A stretch of 64,000 nt of DNA from Symsagittifera roscoffensis (GCF_963678635.1 NC_087062.1:4950193-5014192), one strand, 5' to 3'. Counted from the stretch's first letter, positions 1 through 13,250 are shown. Notes: generated by a model from the letters alone, not told the origin. Numbers and translations are program-made.

Positions 1-19
1 CAAATTTTAGGTTTTTCTC

Positions 20-95
20 CTGAAAAAAAATGATTGCGACCTATTTAAGAGTCTGAACTACGTTCATCGACTCTATATCAGCACTGTATTTAGCA
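20..95 (+). repeat. Right end of a dispersed MITE-like element
   Basis: The stretch reads like the right-hand end of the element described at 5154-5594: a poly-A rich run, the TATA-like CGACCTATTTAAGAGTCTG and the terminal ACGTTCATCGACTCT. Other right ends lie near 5556-5594, 26790-26847, 28106-28144 and 42150-42196. The left part of this copy lies outside the window or is lost. The family assignment rests on sequence seen here only. Confidence 0.55.
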
Positions 96-185
96 GTAGC
101 GAAGCGAAATTTAGATTGATGAAAAACGATAAGCGTTTAGCAGTTTTCCATGAGCAATCACATCTTTGGATGAAACATAAGATGT

Positions 186-1299
186 CAAGACGAAGATGAC
201 TTTTTAAAAATATACTTAACCGTCAATTTCTAATTGATTCTAAACACTATGTGCAAAGATGAGCATTTAAAAATTGTGCAAACAGAAAAATGCATTCACA
301 ACTAAAAGTTTTTGCAGATCTAACATTTGAGCCCCAAAAAAAAGCCTCCAAAAACAAATTCGCACACGAAGAAACAAACACGCGACTTTCCGCTTTTCAT
401 TCAAACAGAAATTTCCACTGTAACACGGGGTCTTCTGCACGTTTTAGCTGTAAAGACAAACACTCGTCCAATTCGTTGATGTATATTACTCTGGAAAACT
501 GAAAAATTCAAGCCAGTTTTTCTCAAAACATAGAAAACTTTTTTGAAACCTCGGGACAAAATTCAATTATACTCTCAATTATACTTAATAATTGGGTGCT
601 ATATAACAATAGATGGCAGATTCAAGTTAAATAGCCGGATCGCTCTTTGTTAAACTTCGAACAGAACTTATAATCCAATTGAAGGCCAAACTATCTAGTA
701 GCAGAAGAGTAAAATTGTTGAAAACCGTTTCATCTGGCAGAATAACGTATTTACAAAAACTAAGAAACTACAATCGTAGTAGCAAGTTCAACTGACTGAA
801 AAGGAAACGAATATATTATGCATTTTAGTTCTCAAGTATAATACAGTCACAACTCTAATAGCTCTCTAAGTTGCCACTTATTGTAATACTTTTCCTATTT
901 TTGGATATCAAGTAGCAAATCATACCCTTTAAAAAACTGGTACAGCTAGATTATGCTGTTTAATTAACGCATAAACATTGCGCACAAAAACGTGCGACTT
1001 TGGTAGAAAAATGGACTGATTTTAAAACACTACGCCCGCAAGTACACTTGAGTAACCAAGCACGATTCATGCATCAAATCAACTCGTCATTTATTTGAGC
1101 ACATATATGTGCATTTTCGTGCAGTTTGAGCTAATTTATTTACTTATCTGGTCGGAAAAAAACGTGTCTAAATCAACTGAATTGTTAAATTTATGGTGTT
1201 AGGTTTGTTATTTAGCAACTTGAAATTGATTCGATTGCTGATGCAGGCAGGTACTCTGTCATAATATCGATCTCGAACAGATTTCAGATGAACACGAGT
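186..1299. other. No gene seen
   Basis: AT-rich sequence with only short, compositionally poor open frames, including a 70-codon frame at 290-502 with no recognisable domain. I see no tRNA, no convincing exon and no clear repeat except scattered A/T runs. Confidence 0.5.
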
Positions 1300-1645
1300 T
1301 CACTTCGAGGCAAAGTATTTCGCATCATATTCGTAAATCGCCCCAAACGGATCGCAAACGAAACTTTCAGGCAAAATTTTGCAATACAGCTTCAAGATTT
1401 CATCATCTTGCGAATCGTTTGACTCTTTCCATTTATCTCTCTTCGAAGCGGTTAACTCGTTTTGCCTAGTATCTGTTGTTGTTGTTGTTTTCTTTGAATA
1501 GTGAATAAAAGGGTTGAATGTGTTGCCTGGGACTCTCTTGGCGACACTGCAAGACCATGGCGGAGATGTTTTGGAGCAGCAGAGGCACTCGGCAGTCAGA
1601 AAAAGAACAAGCAAGAGAAAAATACTTCCTAAAACATCACACGAG
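1300..1645 (-). CDS. Candidate terminal exon of an unidentified protein with a hydrophobic segment
   Basis: A minus-strand frame runs open from about 1645 to a stop at 1300. It would encode roughly 110 residues: a hydrophobic stretch rich in Leu/Phe (SIFLLLVLFLTAECLCC), a Thr run, then a charged region and an ordinary-looking C-terminus ending YDAKYFASK. The sequence TGATGTTTTAG just upstream on the minus strand could be a splice acceptor, which would make this a last exon with a membrane anchor or signal segment near its start. No family is recognised. The composition is more protein-like than surrounding frames, but an overlapping plus-strand frame (1514-1750) also exists, so this is tentative. 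Confidence 0.3.
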
Positions 1646-1721
1646 TTAAGCTCAGTATTACAGTATTATGTAAATAAGTTAAGCTCAGTAAATTTTTTGA
1701 AGCCTCAAAAATTGCATTTTT

Positions 1722-1890
1722 TCCGGCGCGCGCTCATCCCTCAAATTTAATTATATAGCCACCTTTAGAAAAAATAGAGGTTGGCCAGTCACAGATGGAT
1801 GTCGTAAAATTATACCAAAGGGGGGACCCTTTGTGAAAATTTGGTAACCTAATTCAGGAGGTGAGGCGGTGTCCTACCCTCGGCCCGCTA
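1722..1890 (+). repeat. Dispersed repeat, first copy
   Basis: The order of short blocks (GCGC-rich start, CTCA, GGCCTTTAGAAAA-like block, ATGGAT, TACCAAAGG, ACCCTTTG, then a G-rich end) is shared with 39746-39872. The second copy ends in a tRNA T-arm-like GGGGTCGAATCCTCC. This suggests an old tRNA-derived SINE or a related dispersed repeat. Confidence 0.45.
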
Positions 1891-4390
1891 CAGGACAAGG
1901 TGTGTAAGTATGATGGTTATTCGGTTGTTCATGATGGCTATAAGCCGAGAAATTGACTTTAGAAATTGACTAAATTGAAAAATAGTTAAATCTATGGTTG
2001 TAACTATCATTCTATTCACAAAAGCCCCAAGACGAAAATGTGAAAAATCTGAATCATAAAACTGTTCCCTTAATGCATATTTCAAGGCAGACAACCGGCC
2101 AATAAATTGATATTAAAGAAAAACAACTTTTAAACTTACAATAGTTCGGAAAATTCATTCAGATTTTTGTTTGTTTCAGTTGTTCGCATTTTTCGTTAAC
2201 GTATTTTTACAATTCTTGACCTTAACTTCGAATTTTGATAAGCAGAAAATTTTCCATCAATCCCAAAAAAAATTCACAAAAAAATCTACATACAAGACTA
2301 TTGTCATAACACTACAGCAGCGCAATATAACTTTATTGCAATTCAGCTTTAGATGATTTCCGAGTAGGGACAGATCAAGGATTTTCTCGATGGTGCGGAT
2401 TTTCAAAAAAAAAATGCAGGGAAACTTTTTTAAAAATACAGGCCACAAAAGACTCGATCGCGCTTTCCATTTAAATATTCGGCTCACGATGCTCCCTAAA
2501 AACAGGTATATAACCCCCGCCCCAAACCAGCATTTGTTCCCGATTAGGCTCTTATAAGTTTGTTGTCTGCAGTACAGTATAGGAGTAGATTAACACTTTT
2601 ACGTACTATTACGACAAAGTTACTTAAATGATCAATGGAGATCTAAAACTTCAGGCCAATTTAAATTTGAAAGTTGCGCGAAAAAAGGAATATGATAAAA
2701 AAAATAGTGATGCGTTGACAACAATAGCGTGTATTGACAACAATGGATAATAAACAATAACAAACAACTAACCTTTTATCGGGAATGCGATGGTAGATCG
2801 TAATTGCAAAACAACTCCTCTCATCGTTTGTGACCGCTGTTGTTTTGTTGTTTCTTTCTCTAATGGCAGGTTTGTGCAATCAGCTTTCATCAATAATTGA
2901 CAGTCGTTTTTTCGACTGCTACAAAAATATAACCGGAATTCCTTCCTTGTAGAAGTGACGTCACAAAATCATAATCATATAACATCAGATGAGGTGGATC
3001 CCATACTTAAATTATGATTCTTTTGTGTTTCGAGACTGACTATTGGTAGCGAATGACACTTGATTAATATTGTATGAAGTTGTGAATTGGAAGCCACTGG
3101 ATTGAGTCCAAGAGGCTCAAGTCAGTCTAACCAGCGTATCAACATCACCGAACTGATCACCTTAGTTATTTAACTAACTCTTTCAAACCTCCCTAAATCC
3201 CTCCCACCCACTCCGAATTCTTTTAATAGACCTTCTATCCCAAAAGGGGGGAACCATTCAAGCCAGAAGAACCCGATGCCAATTATATTTCAGTATTCGA
3301 ACAGTTGACACAAATGTGCTTGACAAACAGTCAGTTTTTGACAGATTATTCAGATTATAGGACACTGATTGGTTGAGATTTTTCGCGCATTCGGTAAAGT
3401 CCTCCTAGGAAAAGCCCTGCTCCCAAATACAACTAAAAGAATGTCCCTTCCCTCCCTTCTCAATAATAACTTGTACTAACCAGTTTAACTTGTTCCAATA
3501 AAGAGGTGACGAAAGCTCATTTGATAACTACTAGAGCATAAATGACTTTTATAAGGGTAGGTTTGATATGGATGATTGGGTGGGTGTTCTTTTACAGCTT
3601 AGGAAGCAAATATCTAAATGGTTTGATGCTGAAACACACCTGACTTGCTAGTTTATTGACTGAGCTATAAATTGGTTGATAATTATTACATTATTTAAAG
3701 TCTGTGAGCAAAATTAATCTAACTACCTACACACGTGTCAGTTGCAGGATGCTTGCTTGAAAAAGTTACTTGAATGGTTTCAATTAGTTTAAAATTTTTA
3801 AATCACTCAACACTTTGTTTGTATCGGTCGTGTTGATATTCGTGCTGTATCGGTTCCTGATAGTCTTATGCGCCAGATTATTAAAAGCAATTTCAAAAAA
3901 AAAATTAAAAAATCGATAAAAGAAGTCTGTATTCATAATAAGCATTATTAAAAGAAATTTCAAAAAATTTTTAAAAACTCGTCAAAGATTCGACAAAAGA
4001 AGGCTGTATTAATCATTAGCTTAAAATTTCAAATAAGTTGACTTATATCAAAAACTTTTGTAGGCGAAAAATTGCATTAAGTGACAATTTGTATGCTCTT
4101 CAAAACTAAACTTTGTGTTTTGCGTCTTCATTATACATGAAGCAGTTTTCCTTCGTTAACAACTTTTCCGGACTTTTGACGTCAACAAAGCTGAAAATAT
4201 TTATAGTTATATTAGTTATTAGTTATATTAGATAAATTGGCACTAAATATATATTTTTTAAATGCATTGCTTATGTAAAGAATGTTCGAAAGCCTTATTC
4301 CATTTCTATGAGAATTCGCCATGCACATTTTTCATTCCAGAAGATGCTATTTGTATTTATGAAAACGCAAATCAGTTATTTTACAATCTC
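1891..4390. other. No gene seen
   Basis: This stretch has many short frames on both strands, none with a recognisable domain or coding-like composition. A TATA-like GTATATAACCCCC lies near 2504 without a linked gene. A short direct repeat is annotated separately at 3876-4016. Confidence 0.5.
3876..4016 (+). repeat. Two diverged tandem copies of a ~68 bp unit
   Basis: ATTATTAAAAG(C/A)AATTTC, an A-rich stretch, a GATAAAAGAAG or GACAAAAGAAG block and CTGTATT-AT occur twice in a row. The two copies differ mainly in the length of the A run and by a few extra bases in the second. Confidence 0.5.
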
Positions 4391-4899
4391 GAGTATTTTA
4401 TCTCTAATTAATAAATTTTGTTTGTTGCTGTTAAGCGAACTTTACTACAGATTTTCATTCTGTTTTTATTAAACTGAAGACTTTTCTATTTCACGTTTAG
4501 AAATGAAACCAATAACGCAAACGCTTGTGTGCTGAGATCTTACAATTTTTACTTTAAAGTTAACATGTAATTCGAAGATGAGCAAATTTTTTTTCTTCTA
4601 TCTGTTCTAACTTCTTCGAATTTGTTCTTTTGAGATAGCGCAAAAAAACGTTGTCGTTATTGCAAGTTGAGCAGAGTAGTTTTGTTTGCAGAATAGATCG
4701 GCTGATAGAAAATTTTGAAGGTATTCATCAACAGTTTTTGGGTTAAGAATATTCCTTGAAGAACAAAGTTGAGATAAACTTTTTTGGCTTCTTCATTACT
4801 GCCTCGCAATGTTTTGAAAAACGGCTTTTTATCATGATTTGAATTTTAGTGTGTTCAATGTCATTTTCTGAGCATTAATCCATTTTTATAACTCAATCA

Positions 4900-5085
4900 G
4901 TTCCTCAAGTAAATCTTTATTTTGTTTAGTATATAAAAATTATTATTCTCAACTGTGCCTGTTAAACAAATAAATCGTTGAAACAAAGTGAAAAGGACAG
5001 GCCCTAGTATTGAACCCCAGCCTCCGAAGACACAAATGCACAATAATCGAACTTCACCACAGAAACGCAAGTCATGAGGCGACAA
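4900..5085 (-). pseudogene. LINE reverse-transcriptase relic (copy A)
   Basis: Minus-strand translation shows GSILGPVLFTLFQRF, which resembles the conserved QGSxLGPxLFxxFxNDL motif of non-LTR retrotransposon reverse transcriptases. The YADD catalytic motif and the rest of the domain are not readable. Further minus-strand fragments towards 4580 may be eroded downstream ORF2 sequence. The same relic is in copy B of the duplication near 27475-27600. Confidence 0.5.
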
Positions 5086-5153
5086 AACTCAGAAAACAAA
5101 TACACTAATCTTTTAAACAAGAAGAAAACATAGCCAACTGACAGTTGGAAAAT

Positions 5154-5594
5154 AGTCAATGAACGCAAGTAAACGGAAAAAAAGTGACTATCAATTTGAA
5201 AAATCCCAACTTTCCAGTTTCCAAGAAAAAAAATAATTGCACCTACGGCTTTTTAAGTTACTGAAACAATTTATGATGGGCCCTTTTTTGATAAAATTAA
5301 CACAATTTGAGAAAACTGGAACGATAGCTAAAAATTTCATTACGCTGGGAAATCTGCTAATTAAATTCTATTTTCGAAACTGGAAGTCAATCACGTTTTT
5401 TGTGACCTCTACACTTTGGCTGTTCGATGGTGGAGTAGGATTTCTTTAAACAGAGTCAACGAAATGAACTTACAAAAAAAATCAGAAGTTTAAGCGCGAA
5501 AAATTAAATTTGAGCCTGAACAAATTTCTAGACTTTTCCTGAAGAAAAAAAATAATCACGACCTATATAGCAGTCTGAAGTACGTTCATCGACT
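5154..5594 (+). mobile_element. MITE-like element with short terminal inverted repeats (copy A)
   Basis: The left end AGTCAATGAACGCA and the reverse complement of the right end (AGTCGATGAACGTA) match at 12 of 14 positions, giving a 441 bp element. A near-perfect palindrome, CCAACTGACAGTTGG, lies just outside the left end. The interior includes GAGAAAACTGGA and GCTGGGAAATCTG blocks that recur in partial copies at 26630-26847, 34334-34545, 37395-37595, 37636-37860 and 41830-42196. A TATA-like CGACCTATATAG-CAGTCTG lies ~25 bp inside the right end. No transposase is encoded and target-site duplications are not clear. Confidence 0.5.
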
Positions 5595-5653
5595 CTTAAA
5601 AACTGCGAAAAAGTGCAACTATAAATAAAGACTTCTGAGCTTCTTGACGCCAT

Positions 5654-5992
5654 TTGCAACCTGGCAAGCCAGGATGTCGGGTCCACCACTTGAAGGCGGC
5701 GTCGTCTGGACCCAAAGAAAAATCTCTCCCCAGCACTACCCGCTGTAAACTCTCCCAACTCCGGTCTGGTTACAGTCAGCTTTTAAAAACATACCTCTCC
5801 CGACGAGGCAACAAAGTTTCCCCACTATGCCCGGACTGTCACCTAGCACCCCACACTAGTTGCCACCTTTTCAACTGCCCCAAGAATCCCTCCCCACTCA
5901 CTCCCGCAGACCTGTGGCTTAGGCCGGTGGAAGTTGCGAAGTTCCTTAGCCTGGAGACGGACGAGCCCAACCCGACCAACGTGGGCTAATGA
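5654..5992 (+). pseudogene. 5'-truncated LINE, C-terminal end of ORF2 (copy A)
   Basis: An open frame of about 111 codons carries LSQLRSGYSQLLKTYL followed by a Cys/His cluster (CPDC near residue 64, then HxxxCHLFNCP) and PADLWLRPVEVAKFL. This arrangement is typical of the extreme C-terminus of Jockey/I-type non-LTR retrotransposon ORF2 proteins. The fragment is GC-rich beside AT-rich flanks and has no reverse transcriptase upstream, as expected for 5'-truncated insertion. The copy at 28204-28539 differs by a few residues. Confidence 0.75.
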
Positions 5993-6267
5993 AAGAAAAA
6001 ATACTAACAAATATAGTAGTTATATAACAATTAACTATTAACACCATTAAAGTTTTCGGAAAAGCACAATTAGTACTACAATTAGAAAAAACCTTTTCAC
6101 GAAATTGAGCGAAAGAATTTTGAAGTGGCGCAGAAATCCATTACAATGCTTAAAAGGCCGGCTATTCGACGAACATGCTAATCCGTACTTTCTTCCCTCT
6201 CTACGTTCCTCTATAAGGATTGTTCATCAACAGAACGAATTAATGATACTAGAAGATCTTTTTGAAT

Positions 6268-6660
6268 TCAAGTTCCAAAAGCCTTTCGAGTGAAACCCGC
6301 AGGCAAAACGCTGTTGATTTCACTCACAGGCAAGACAAACAACAAAATTTCATTCTCACTCAATTTACAACAGTTTCTGATGACCTTGAAATTGTTAAGA
6401 GACTGTATCCACTTATTCGAATTTTTCAAATCGTCATCATCTTTGCTACGTTTCAAATTGTTCGGGGTAATCACATTTAAATTACTCTGAGACGTTGAAA
6501 TAACTTTCAGTGAACTGTCTTCAAATGTCAATATTGTACTTCCAATGGAGGGAGAGACCATTTGCTTCAACTCCGTCGCTTGAACTTTCTTACACCACTT
6601 TTTGTACCGCTTTTCCTGGAAATCGAACTCAAAATGCATGAAATCCGAATATTGCACGAA
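6268..6660 (-). pseudogene. Truncated 3' end of UTP4 (duplicated fragment)
   Basis: The frame encodes the last ~130 residues of the UTP4 homologue annotated at 28813-38270, ending in the same TRKAFGT terminus. It differs by a few substitutions (for example Lys to Asn within the SQSNLN segment, and Asn to Ser near the C-terminus). Upstream, coding similarity stops at 6660, where an A run and then satellite sequence begin. The fragment has no start and only ends of the last beta-propeller region, so it is a duplication-born pseudogene. Its frame is still open, consistent with a young duplication. Confidence 0.88.
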
Positions 6661-8479
6661 AAAAAAAATTAAATTAGTCGAACACGGAACTCAAATACCA
6701 GTGAAGTGAATAATGACAGTAAAATCTACTTGAGACTTGTCTGAAATAAATAAAACGAATTTATGACGAATTTTTTGAATTATTGTTTTATTAAACAAAC
6801 AAATAAAAAAAATTAAATTAGTTAAACACGGAACACAAATACCAGTGAAATGAACTGTGACAGTAAAGTCTACTTGAGACTTGTCTCAAATAAATAAAAC
6901 GAATTTATGACGAATTTTTTGAATTATTGTTTAATTAAACCAACATATAAAATAAAAAAATTAAATTAGTTGAACACGGAACTCAAATACCAGTGAAGTG
7001 AACTGTGACAGTAAAGTCTACTTGAGACTTGTTTCAAATAACGAATTTATGACGAATTTTTTGAATTATTGTTTTATTAAACCAACTATAAACTTTATTA
7101 AACCAACTATAAACTAAAAAAAAAATTAAATTAGTCGAACACGGAACTCAAATACCAGTGAAGTGAATAATGACAGTAAAATCTACTTGAGACTTGTCTG
7201 AAATAAATAAAACGAATTTATGATGAATTTTTTGAATTATTGTTTTATTAAGCCAACAAATTAAAAAAAATTAGTTAAAAAGGGAACTCAAATGCCAGTG
7301 AAGTGAATAATGACAGTAAAATCTACTTGAGACTTGTCTGAAATAAATAAAACGAATTTATGACGAATTTTTTGAATTATTGTTTTATTAAACCAACAAA
7401 TTAAATAAAAAAATTAAATTAGTTGAACACGGAACTCAAATACCAATGAAGTGAATAATGACAGTAAAATCTACTTGAGACTTGTCTCAAATAAATAAAA
7501 GGAATTTATGACAATTTTTTGAATTATTGTTTTATTCAACTAACAAATTCAAAAAAATTAAATTAGTTTAACACGGAACTCAAATACCAGTGAAGTGAAC
7601 TGTGACAGTAAAGTCTACTTGAGACTTGTCTCAAATAACGAATTTATGACGAATTTTTTGAATTATTGTTTTATTAAACCAACTATAAACTTCATTAAAC
7701 CAACTATAAACTAAAAAAAAATTAAATTAGTCGAACACGGAACTCAAATACCAGTGAAGTGAATAATGACAGTAAAATCTACTTGAGACTTGTCTGAAAT
7801 AAATAAAACGAATTTATGACAAATTTTTTGAATTATTGTTTTATTAAACAAACAAATAAAAAAAATTAAATTAGTTTAACACGGAACTCAAATACCAGTG
7901 AAGTGAACTGTGACAGTAAAGTCTACTTGAGACTTGTCTCAAATAACGAATTTATGACGAATTTTTTGAATTATTGTTTTATTAAACCAACTATTAACTT
8001 TATTAAACCAACTATAAACTAAAAAAAAATTAAATTAGTCGAACACGGAACTCAAATACCAGTGAAGTGAATAATGACAGTAAAATCTACTTGAGACTTG
8101 TCTCAAATAAATAAAACGAATTTATGATGAATTTTTTGAATTATTGTTTTATTAAGCCAACAAAAAAAATTAGTTAAAAACGGAACTCAAATACCAGTGA
8201 AGTGAATAATGACAGTAAAATCTACTTGAGACTTGTCTCAATTAAATAAAAGGAATTTATGACGAATTTTTGGAATTATTGTTTTATTCAACCAACAAAT
8301 TAAAAAAAATTAAATTAGTTGAACACGGAACTCAAATACCAGTGAAGTGAACTGTGACAGTAAAGTCTACTTGAGACTTGTCTCAAATAACGAATTTATG
8401 ACGAATTTTTTGAATTATTGTTTTATTAAACCAACTATAAACTTTATTAAACCAACTATAAACTAAAAAAAATTAAATT

Positions 8480-11400
8480 AGTGGAACACGGAACTCAAAT
8501 ACCAGTGAAGTGAATAATGACAGTAAAATCTACTTGAGACTTGTCTGAAATAAATAAAACGAATTTATGACGAATTTTTTGAATTATTGTTTTATTAAAC
8601 AAACAAATAAAAAAAATTAAATTAGTTAAGCACGGAACACAAATACCAGTGAAATGAACTGTGACAGTAAAGTCTACTTGAGACTTGTCTCAAATAAATA
8701 AAACGAATTTATGACGAATTTTTTGAATTATTGTTTTATTAAACCAACAAATAAAATGAAAAAATTAAATTAGTCGAACAAGGAACTCAAATACCAGTGG
8801 AGTGAATAATGACAGTAAAATCTACTTGAGACTTGTCTCAAATAAATAAAAACGAATTTATGATGAATTTTTTGAATTATTGTTTTATTAAACAAACAAA
8901 TAAAAAAAATTAAATTAGTTAAACACGGAACACAAATACCAGTGAAATGAACTGTGACAGTAAAGTCTACTTGAGACTTGTCTCAAATAAATAAAACGAA
9001 GTTATGACGAATTTTTTGAATTATTGTTTAATTAAACCAACAAATAAAATAAAAAAATTAAATTAGTTGAACACGGAACTCAAATACCAGTGAAGTGAAC
9101 TGTGACAGTAAAGTTTACTTGAGACTTGTCTCAAATAACGAATTTATGACGAATTTTTTGAATTATTGTTTTATTAAAACAACTATAAACTTTATTAAAC
9201 CAACTATAAACTAAAAAAAAATTAAATTAGTCGAACACGGAACTCAAATACCAGTGAAGTGAATAATGACAGTAAAATCTCCTTGAGACTTGTCTGAAAT
9301 AAATAAAACGAATTTATGACGAATTTTTTGAATTATTGTTTTATTAAACAAACAAATAAAAAAAATTAAATTAGTTAAACACGGAACACAAATACCAGTG
9401 AAATGAACTGTGACAGTAAAGTCTACTTGAGACTTGTCTCAAATAAATAAAACGAATTTATGACGAATTTTTTGAATTATTGTTTTATTAAACCAACAAA
9501 TAAAATAAAAAAATTAAATTAGTCGAACACGGAACTCAAATACCAGTGGAGTGAATAATGACAGTAAAATCTACTTGAGACTTGTCTCAAATAAATAAAA
9601 CGAATTTATGACGAATTTTTTGAATTATTGTTTTATTAAACAAACAAATAAAAAAAATTAAATTAGTTAAACACGGAACACAAATACCAGTGAAATGAAC
9701 TGTGACAGTAAAGTCTACTTGAGACTTGTCTCAAATAAATAAAACGAATTTATGACGAATTTTTTGAATTATTGTTTTATTAAACCAACAAATAAAATAA
9801 AAAAATTAAATTAGTTAAACACGGAACTCAAATACCAGTGAAATGAATAATGACAAGTAAAATCTACTTGAGACTTGTCTCAAATAAATAAAACGAATTT
9901 ATGACGAATTTTTTGAATTATTGTTTAATTAAACCAACAAATGAACTAAAAAAATTAAATTAGTCGAACACGGAACTCAAATACCAGTGGAGTGAATAAT
10001 CACAGTAAAATCTACTTGAGACTTGTCTCAAATAAATAAAAACGAATTTATGATGAATTTTTTGAATTATTGTTTTATTAAGCCAACAAATAAAAAAAAA
10101 TTAGTTAAAAACGGACTCAAATACCAGTGAAGTGAATAATGACAGTAAAATCTACTTGAGACTTGTCTCAAATAAATAAAAGGAATTTATGACGAATTTT
10201 TTGAATTATTGTTTTATTCAACCAACAAATTTAAAAAAATGAAATTAGTTAAACACGGAACTCAAATACCAGTGAAGTGAACTGTGACAGTAAAGTCTAC
10301 TTGAGACTTGTCTCAAATAACGAATTTATGACGAATTTTTTGAATTATTGTTTTATTAAACCAACAAATTAAATAAAAAAATTAAATTAGTTGAACACGG
10401 AACTCAAATACCAGTGGAGTGAATAATGACAGTAAAATCTACTTGAGACTTGTCTCAAATAAATAAAACGAATTTATGATGAATTTTTTGAATTATTGTT
10501 TTATTAAGCCAACAAAAAAAAATTAGTTAAAAACGGAACTCAAATACCAGTGAAGTGAATAATGACAGTAAAATCTACTTGAGACTTGTCTCAAATAAAT
10601 AAAAGGAATTTATGACGAATTTTTGGAATTATTGTTTTATTCAACCAACAAATTAAAAAAAATTAAATTAGTTTAACACGGAACTCAAATACCAGTGAAG
10701 TGAACTGTCACAGTAAAGTCTACTTGAGACTTGTCTCAAATAACGAATTTATGACGAATTTTTTGAATTATTGTTTTATTAAACCAACTATAAACTTTAT
10801 TAAACCAACTATAAACTAAAAAAAAATTAAATTAGTCGAACACGGAACTCAAATACCAGTGAAGTGAATAATGACAGTAAAATCTACTTGAGACTTGTCT
10901 CAAATAAATAAAACGAATTTATGATGAATTTTTTGAATTATTGTTTTATTAAGCCAACAAAAAAAAATTAGTTAAAAACGGAACTCAAATACCAGTGAAG
11001 TGAATAATGACAGTAAAATCTACTTGAGACTTGTCTCAAATAAATAAAAGGAATTTATGACGAATTTTTGGACTTATTGTTTTATTCAACCAACAAATTT
11101 AAAAAAATTAAATTAGTTTAACACGGAACTCAAATACCAGTGAAGTGAACTGTGACAGTAAAGTCTACTTGAGACTTGTCTCAAATAACGAATTTATGAC
11201 GAATTTTTTGAATTATTGTTTTATTAAACCAACTATAAACTTTATTAAACCAACTATAAACTAAAAAAAAATTAAATTAGTGGAACACGGAACTCAAATA
11301 CCAGTGAAGTGAATAATGACAGTAAAATCTAATTGAGACTTGTCTGAAATAAATAAAACGAATTTATGACGAATTTTTTGAATTATTGTTTTATTAAACA

Positions 11401-13250
11401 AACAAATAAAAAAAATTAAATTAGTTAAACACGGAACACAAATACCAGTGAAATGAACTGTGACAGTAAAGTCTACTTGAGACTTGTCTCAAATAAATAA
11501 AACGAATTTATGACGAATTTTTTGAATTATTGTTTTATTAAACCATTAAATAAAATAAAAAAATTAAATTAGTCGAACAAGGAACTCAAATACCAGTGGA
11601 GTGAATAATGACAGTAAAATCTACTTGAGACTTGTCTCAAATAAATAAAAACGAATTTATGATGAATTTTTTGAATTATTGTTTTATTAAACAAACAAAT
11701 AAAAAAAATTAAATTAGTTAAACACGGAACACAAATACCAGTGAAATGAACTGTGACAGTAAAGTCTACTTGAGACTTGTCTCAAATAAATAAAACGAAT
11801 TTATGACGAATTTTTTGAATTATTGTTTAATTAAACCAACAAATAAAATAAAAAAATTAAATTAGTTGAACACGGAACTCAAATACCAGTGAAGTGAACT
11901 GTGACAGTAAAGTCTACTTGAGACTTGTCTCAAATAACGAAATTATGACGAATTTTTTGAATTATTGTTTTATTAAAACAACTATAAACTTTATTAAACC
12001 AACTATAAACTAAAAAAAAATTAAATTAGTCGAACACGGAACTCAAATACCAGTGAAGTGAATAATGACAGTAAAATCTACTTGAGACTTGTCTGAAATA
12101 AATAAAACGAATTTATGACGAATTTTTGGAATTCTTGTTTTATTAAACAAACAAATAAAAAAAATTAAATTAGTTAAACACGGAACACAAATACCAGTGA
12201 AATGAACTGTGACAGTAAAGTCTACTTGAGACTTGTCTCAAATAAATAAAACGAATTTATGACGAATTTTTTGAATTATTGTTTTATTAAACCAACAAAT
12301 AAAATAAAAAAATTAAATTAGTCGAACACGGAACTCAAATACCAGTGGAGTGAATAATGACAGTAAAATCTACTTGAGACTTGTCTCAAATAAATAAAAC
12401 GAATTTATGACGAATTTTTTGAATTATTGTTTTATTAAACAAACAAATAAAAAAAATTAAATTAGTTAAACACGGAACACAAATACCAGTGAAATGAACT
12501 GTGACAGTAAAGTCTACTTGAGACTTGTCTCAAATAAATAAAACGAATTTATGACGAATTTTTTGAATTATTGTTTTATTAAACCAACAAATAAAATAAA
12601 AAAATTAAATTAGTTAAACACGGAACTCAAATACCAGTGAAATGAATAATGACAAGTAAAATCTACTTGAGACTTGTCTCAAATAAATAAAACGAATTTA
12701 TGACGAATTTTTTGAATTAGTGTTTAATTAAACCAACAAATGAACTAAAAAAATTAAATTAGTCGAACACGGAACTCAAATACCAGTGGAGTGAATAATG
12801 ACAGTAAAATCTACTTGAGACTTGTCTCAAATAAATAAAACGAATTTATGACGAATTTTTTGAATTATTGTTTTATTAAACAAACAAATAAAAAAAATTA
12901 AATTAGTTAAACACGGAACACAAATACCAGTGAAATGAACTGTGACAGTAAAGTCTACTTGAGACTTGTCTCAAATAAATAAAACGAATTTATGACGAAT
13001 TTTTTGAATTATTGTTTTATTAAACCAACAAATAAAATAAAAAAATTAAATTAGTTAAACACGGAACTCAAATACCAGTGGAGTGAATAATGACAGTAAA
13101 ATCTACTTGAGACTTGTCTCAAATAAATAAAAACGAATTTATGATGAATTTTTTGAATTATTGTTTTATTAAGCCAACAAATAAAAAAAAATTAGTTAAA
13201 AACGGAACTCAAATGCCAGTGAAGTGAATAATGACAGTAAAATCTACTTG
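8480..13250 (+). repeat. Higher-order duplication of ~2.8 kb inside the satellite
   Basis: Rare unit variants recur at about 2.8 kb. The AGTGGAACACGG variant is at 8479 and 11278, and the GACAAGTAAA insertion variant is at 9852 and 12651. Units between these markers appear in the same order, so a multi-unit block was duplicated in tandem. The end at about 13250 is marked by an aberrant short unit where TCTACTTG runs straight into AACTGTGACAG. Confidence 0.7.

Larger units (their letters stand above)
4391..6660 (+). repeat. Segmental duplication, copy A (of 26941-29205)
   Basis: About 2.27 kb is nearly identical, in direct orientation, to 26941-29205; the differences are scattered substitutions and a few small indels. 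The left junction is at GAGTATTTTATCTCTAATTA in both copies. The right junction follows TATTGCACGAA, after which copy A enters the satellite array while copy B continues into intact UTP4 coding sequence. Copy B holds the functional 3' end of UTP4, so copy A is the derived one. The block also carries LINE relics, a MITE-like element and the UTP4 fragment listed separately. Confidence 0.93.

Noticed and set aside
5237-5449. Conserved 70-residue protein present twice (also 27787-27999)
   Set aside because: The frame is kept only because it lies inside the recent segmental duplication; other family copies at 34.4, 37.4 and 41.9 kb break the frame, so it is MITE-like repeat sequence.
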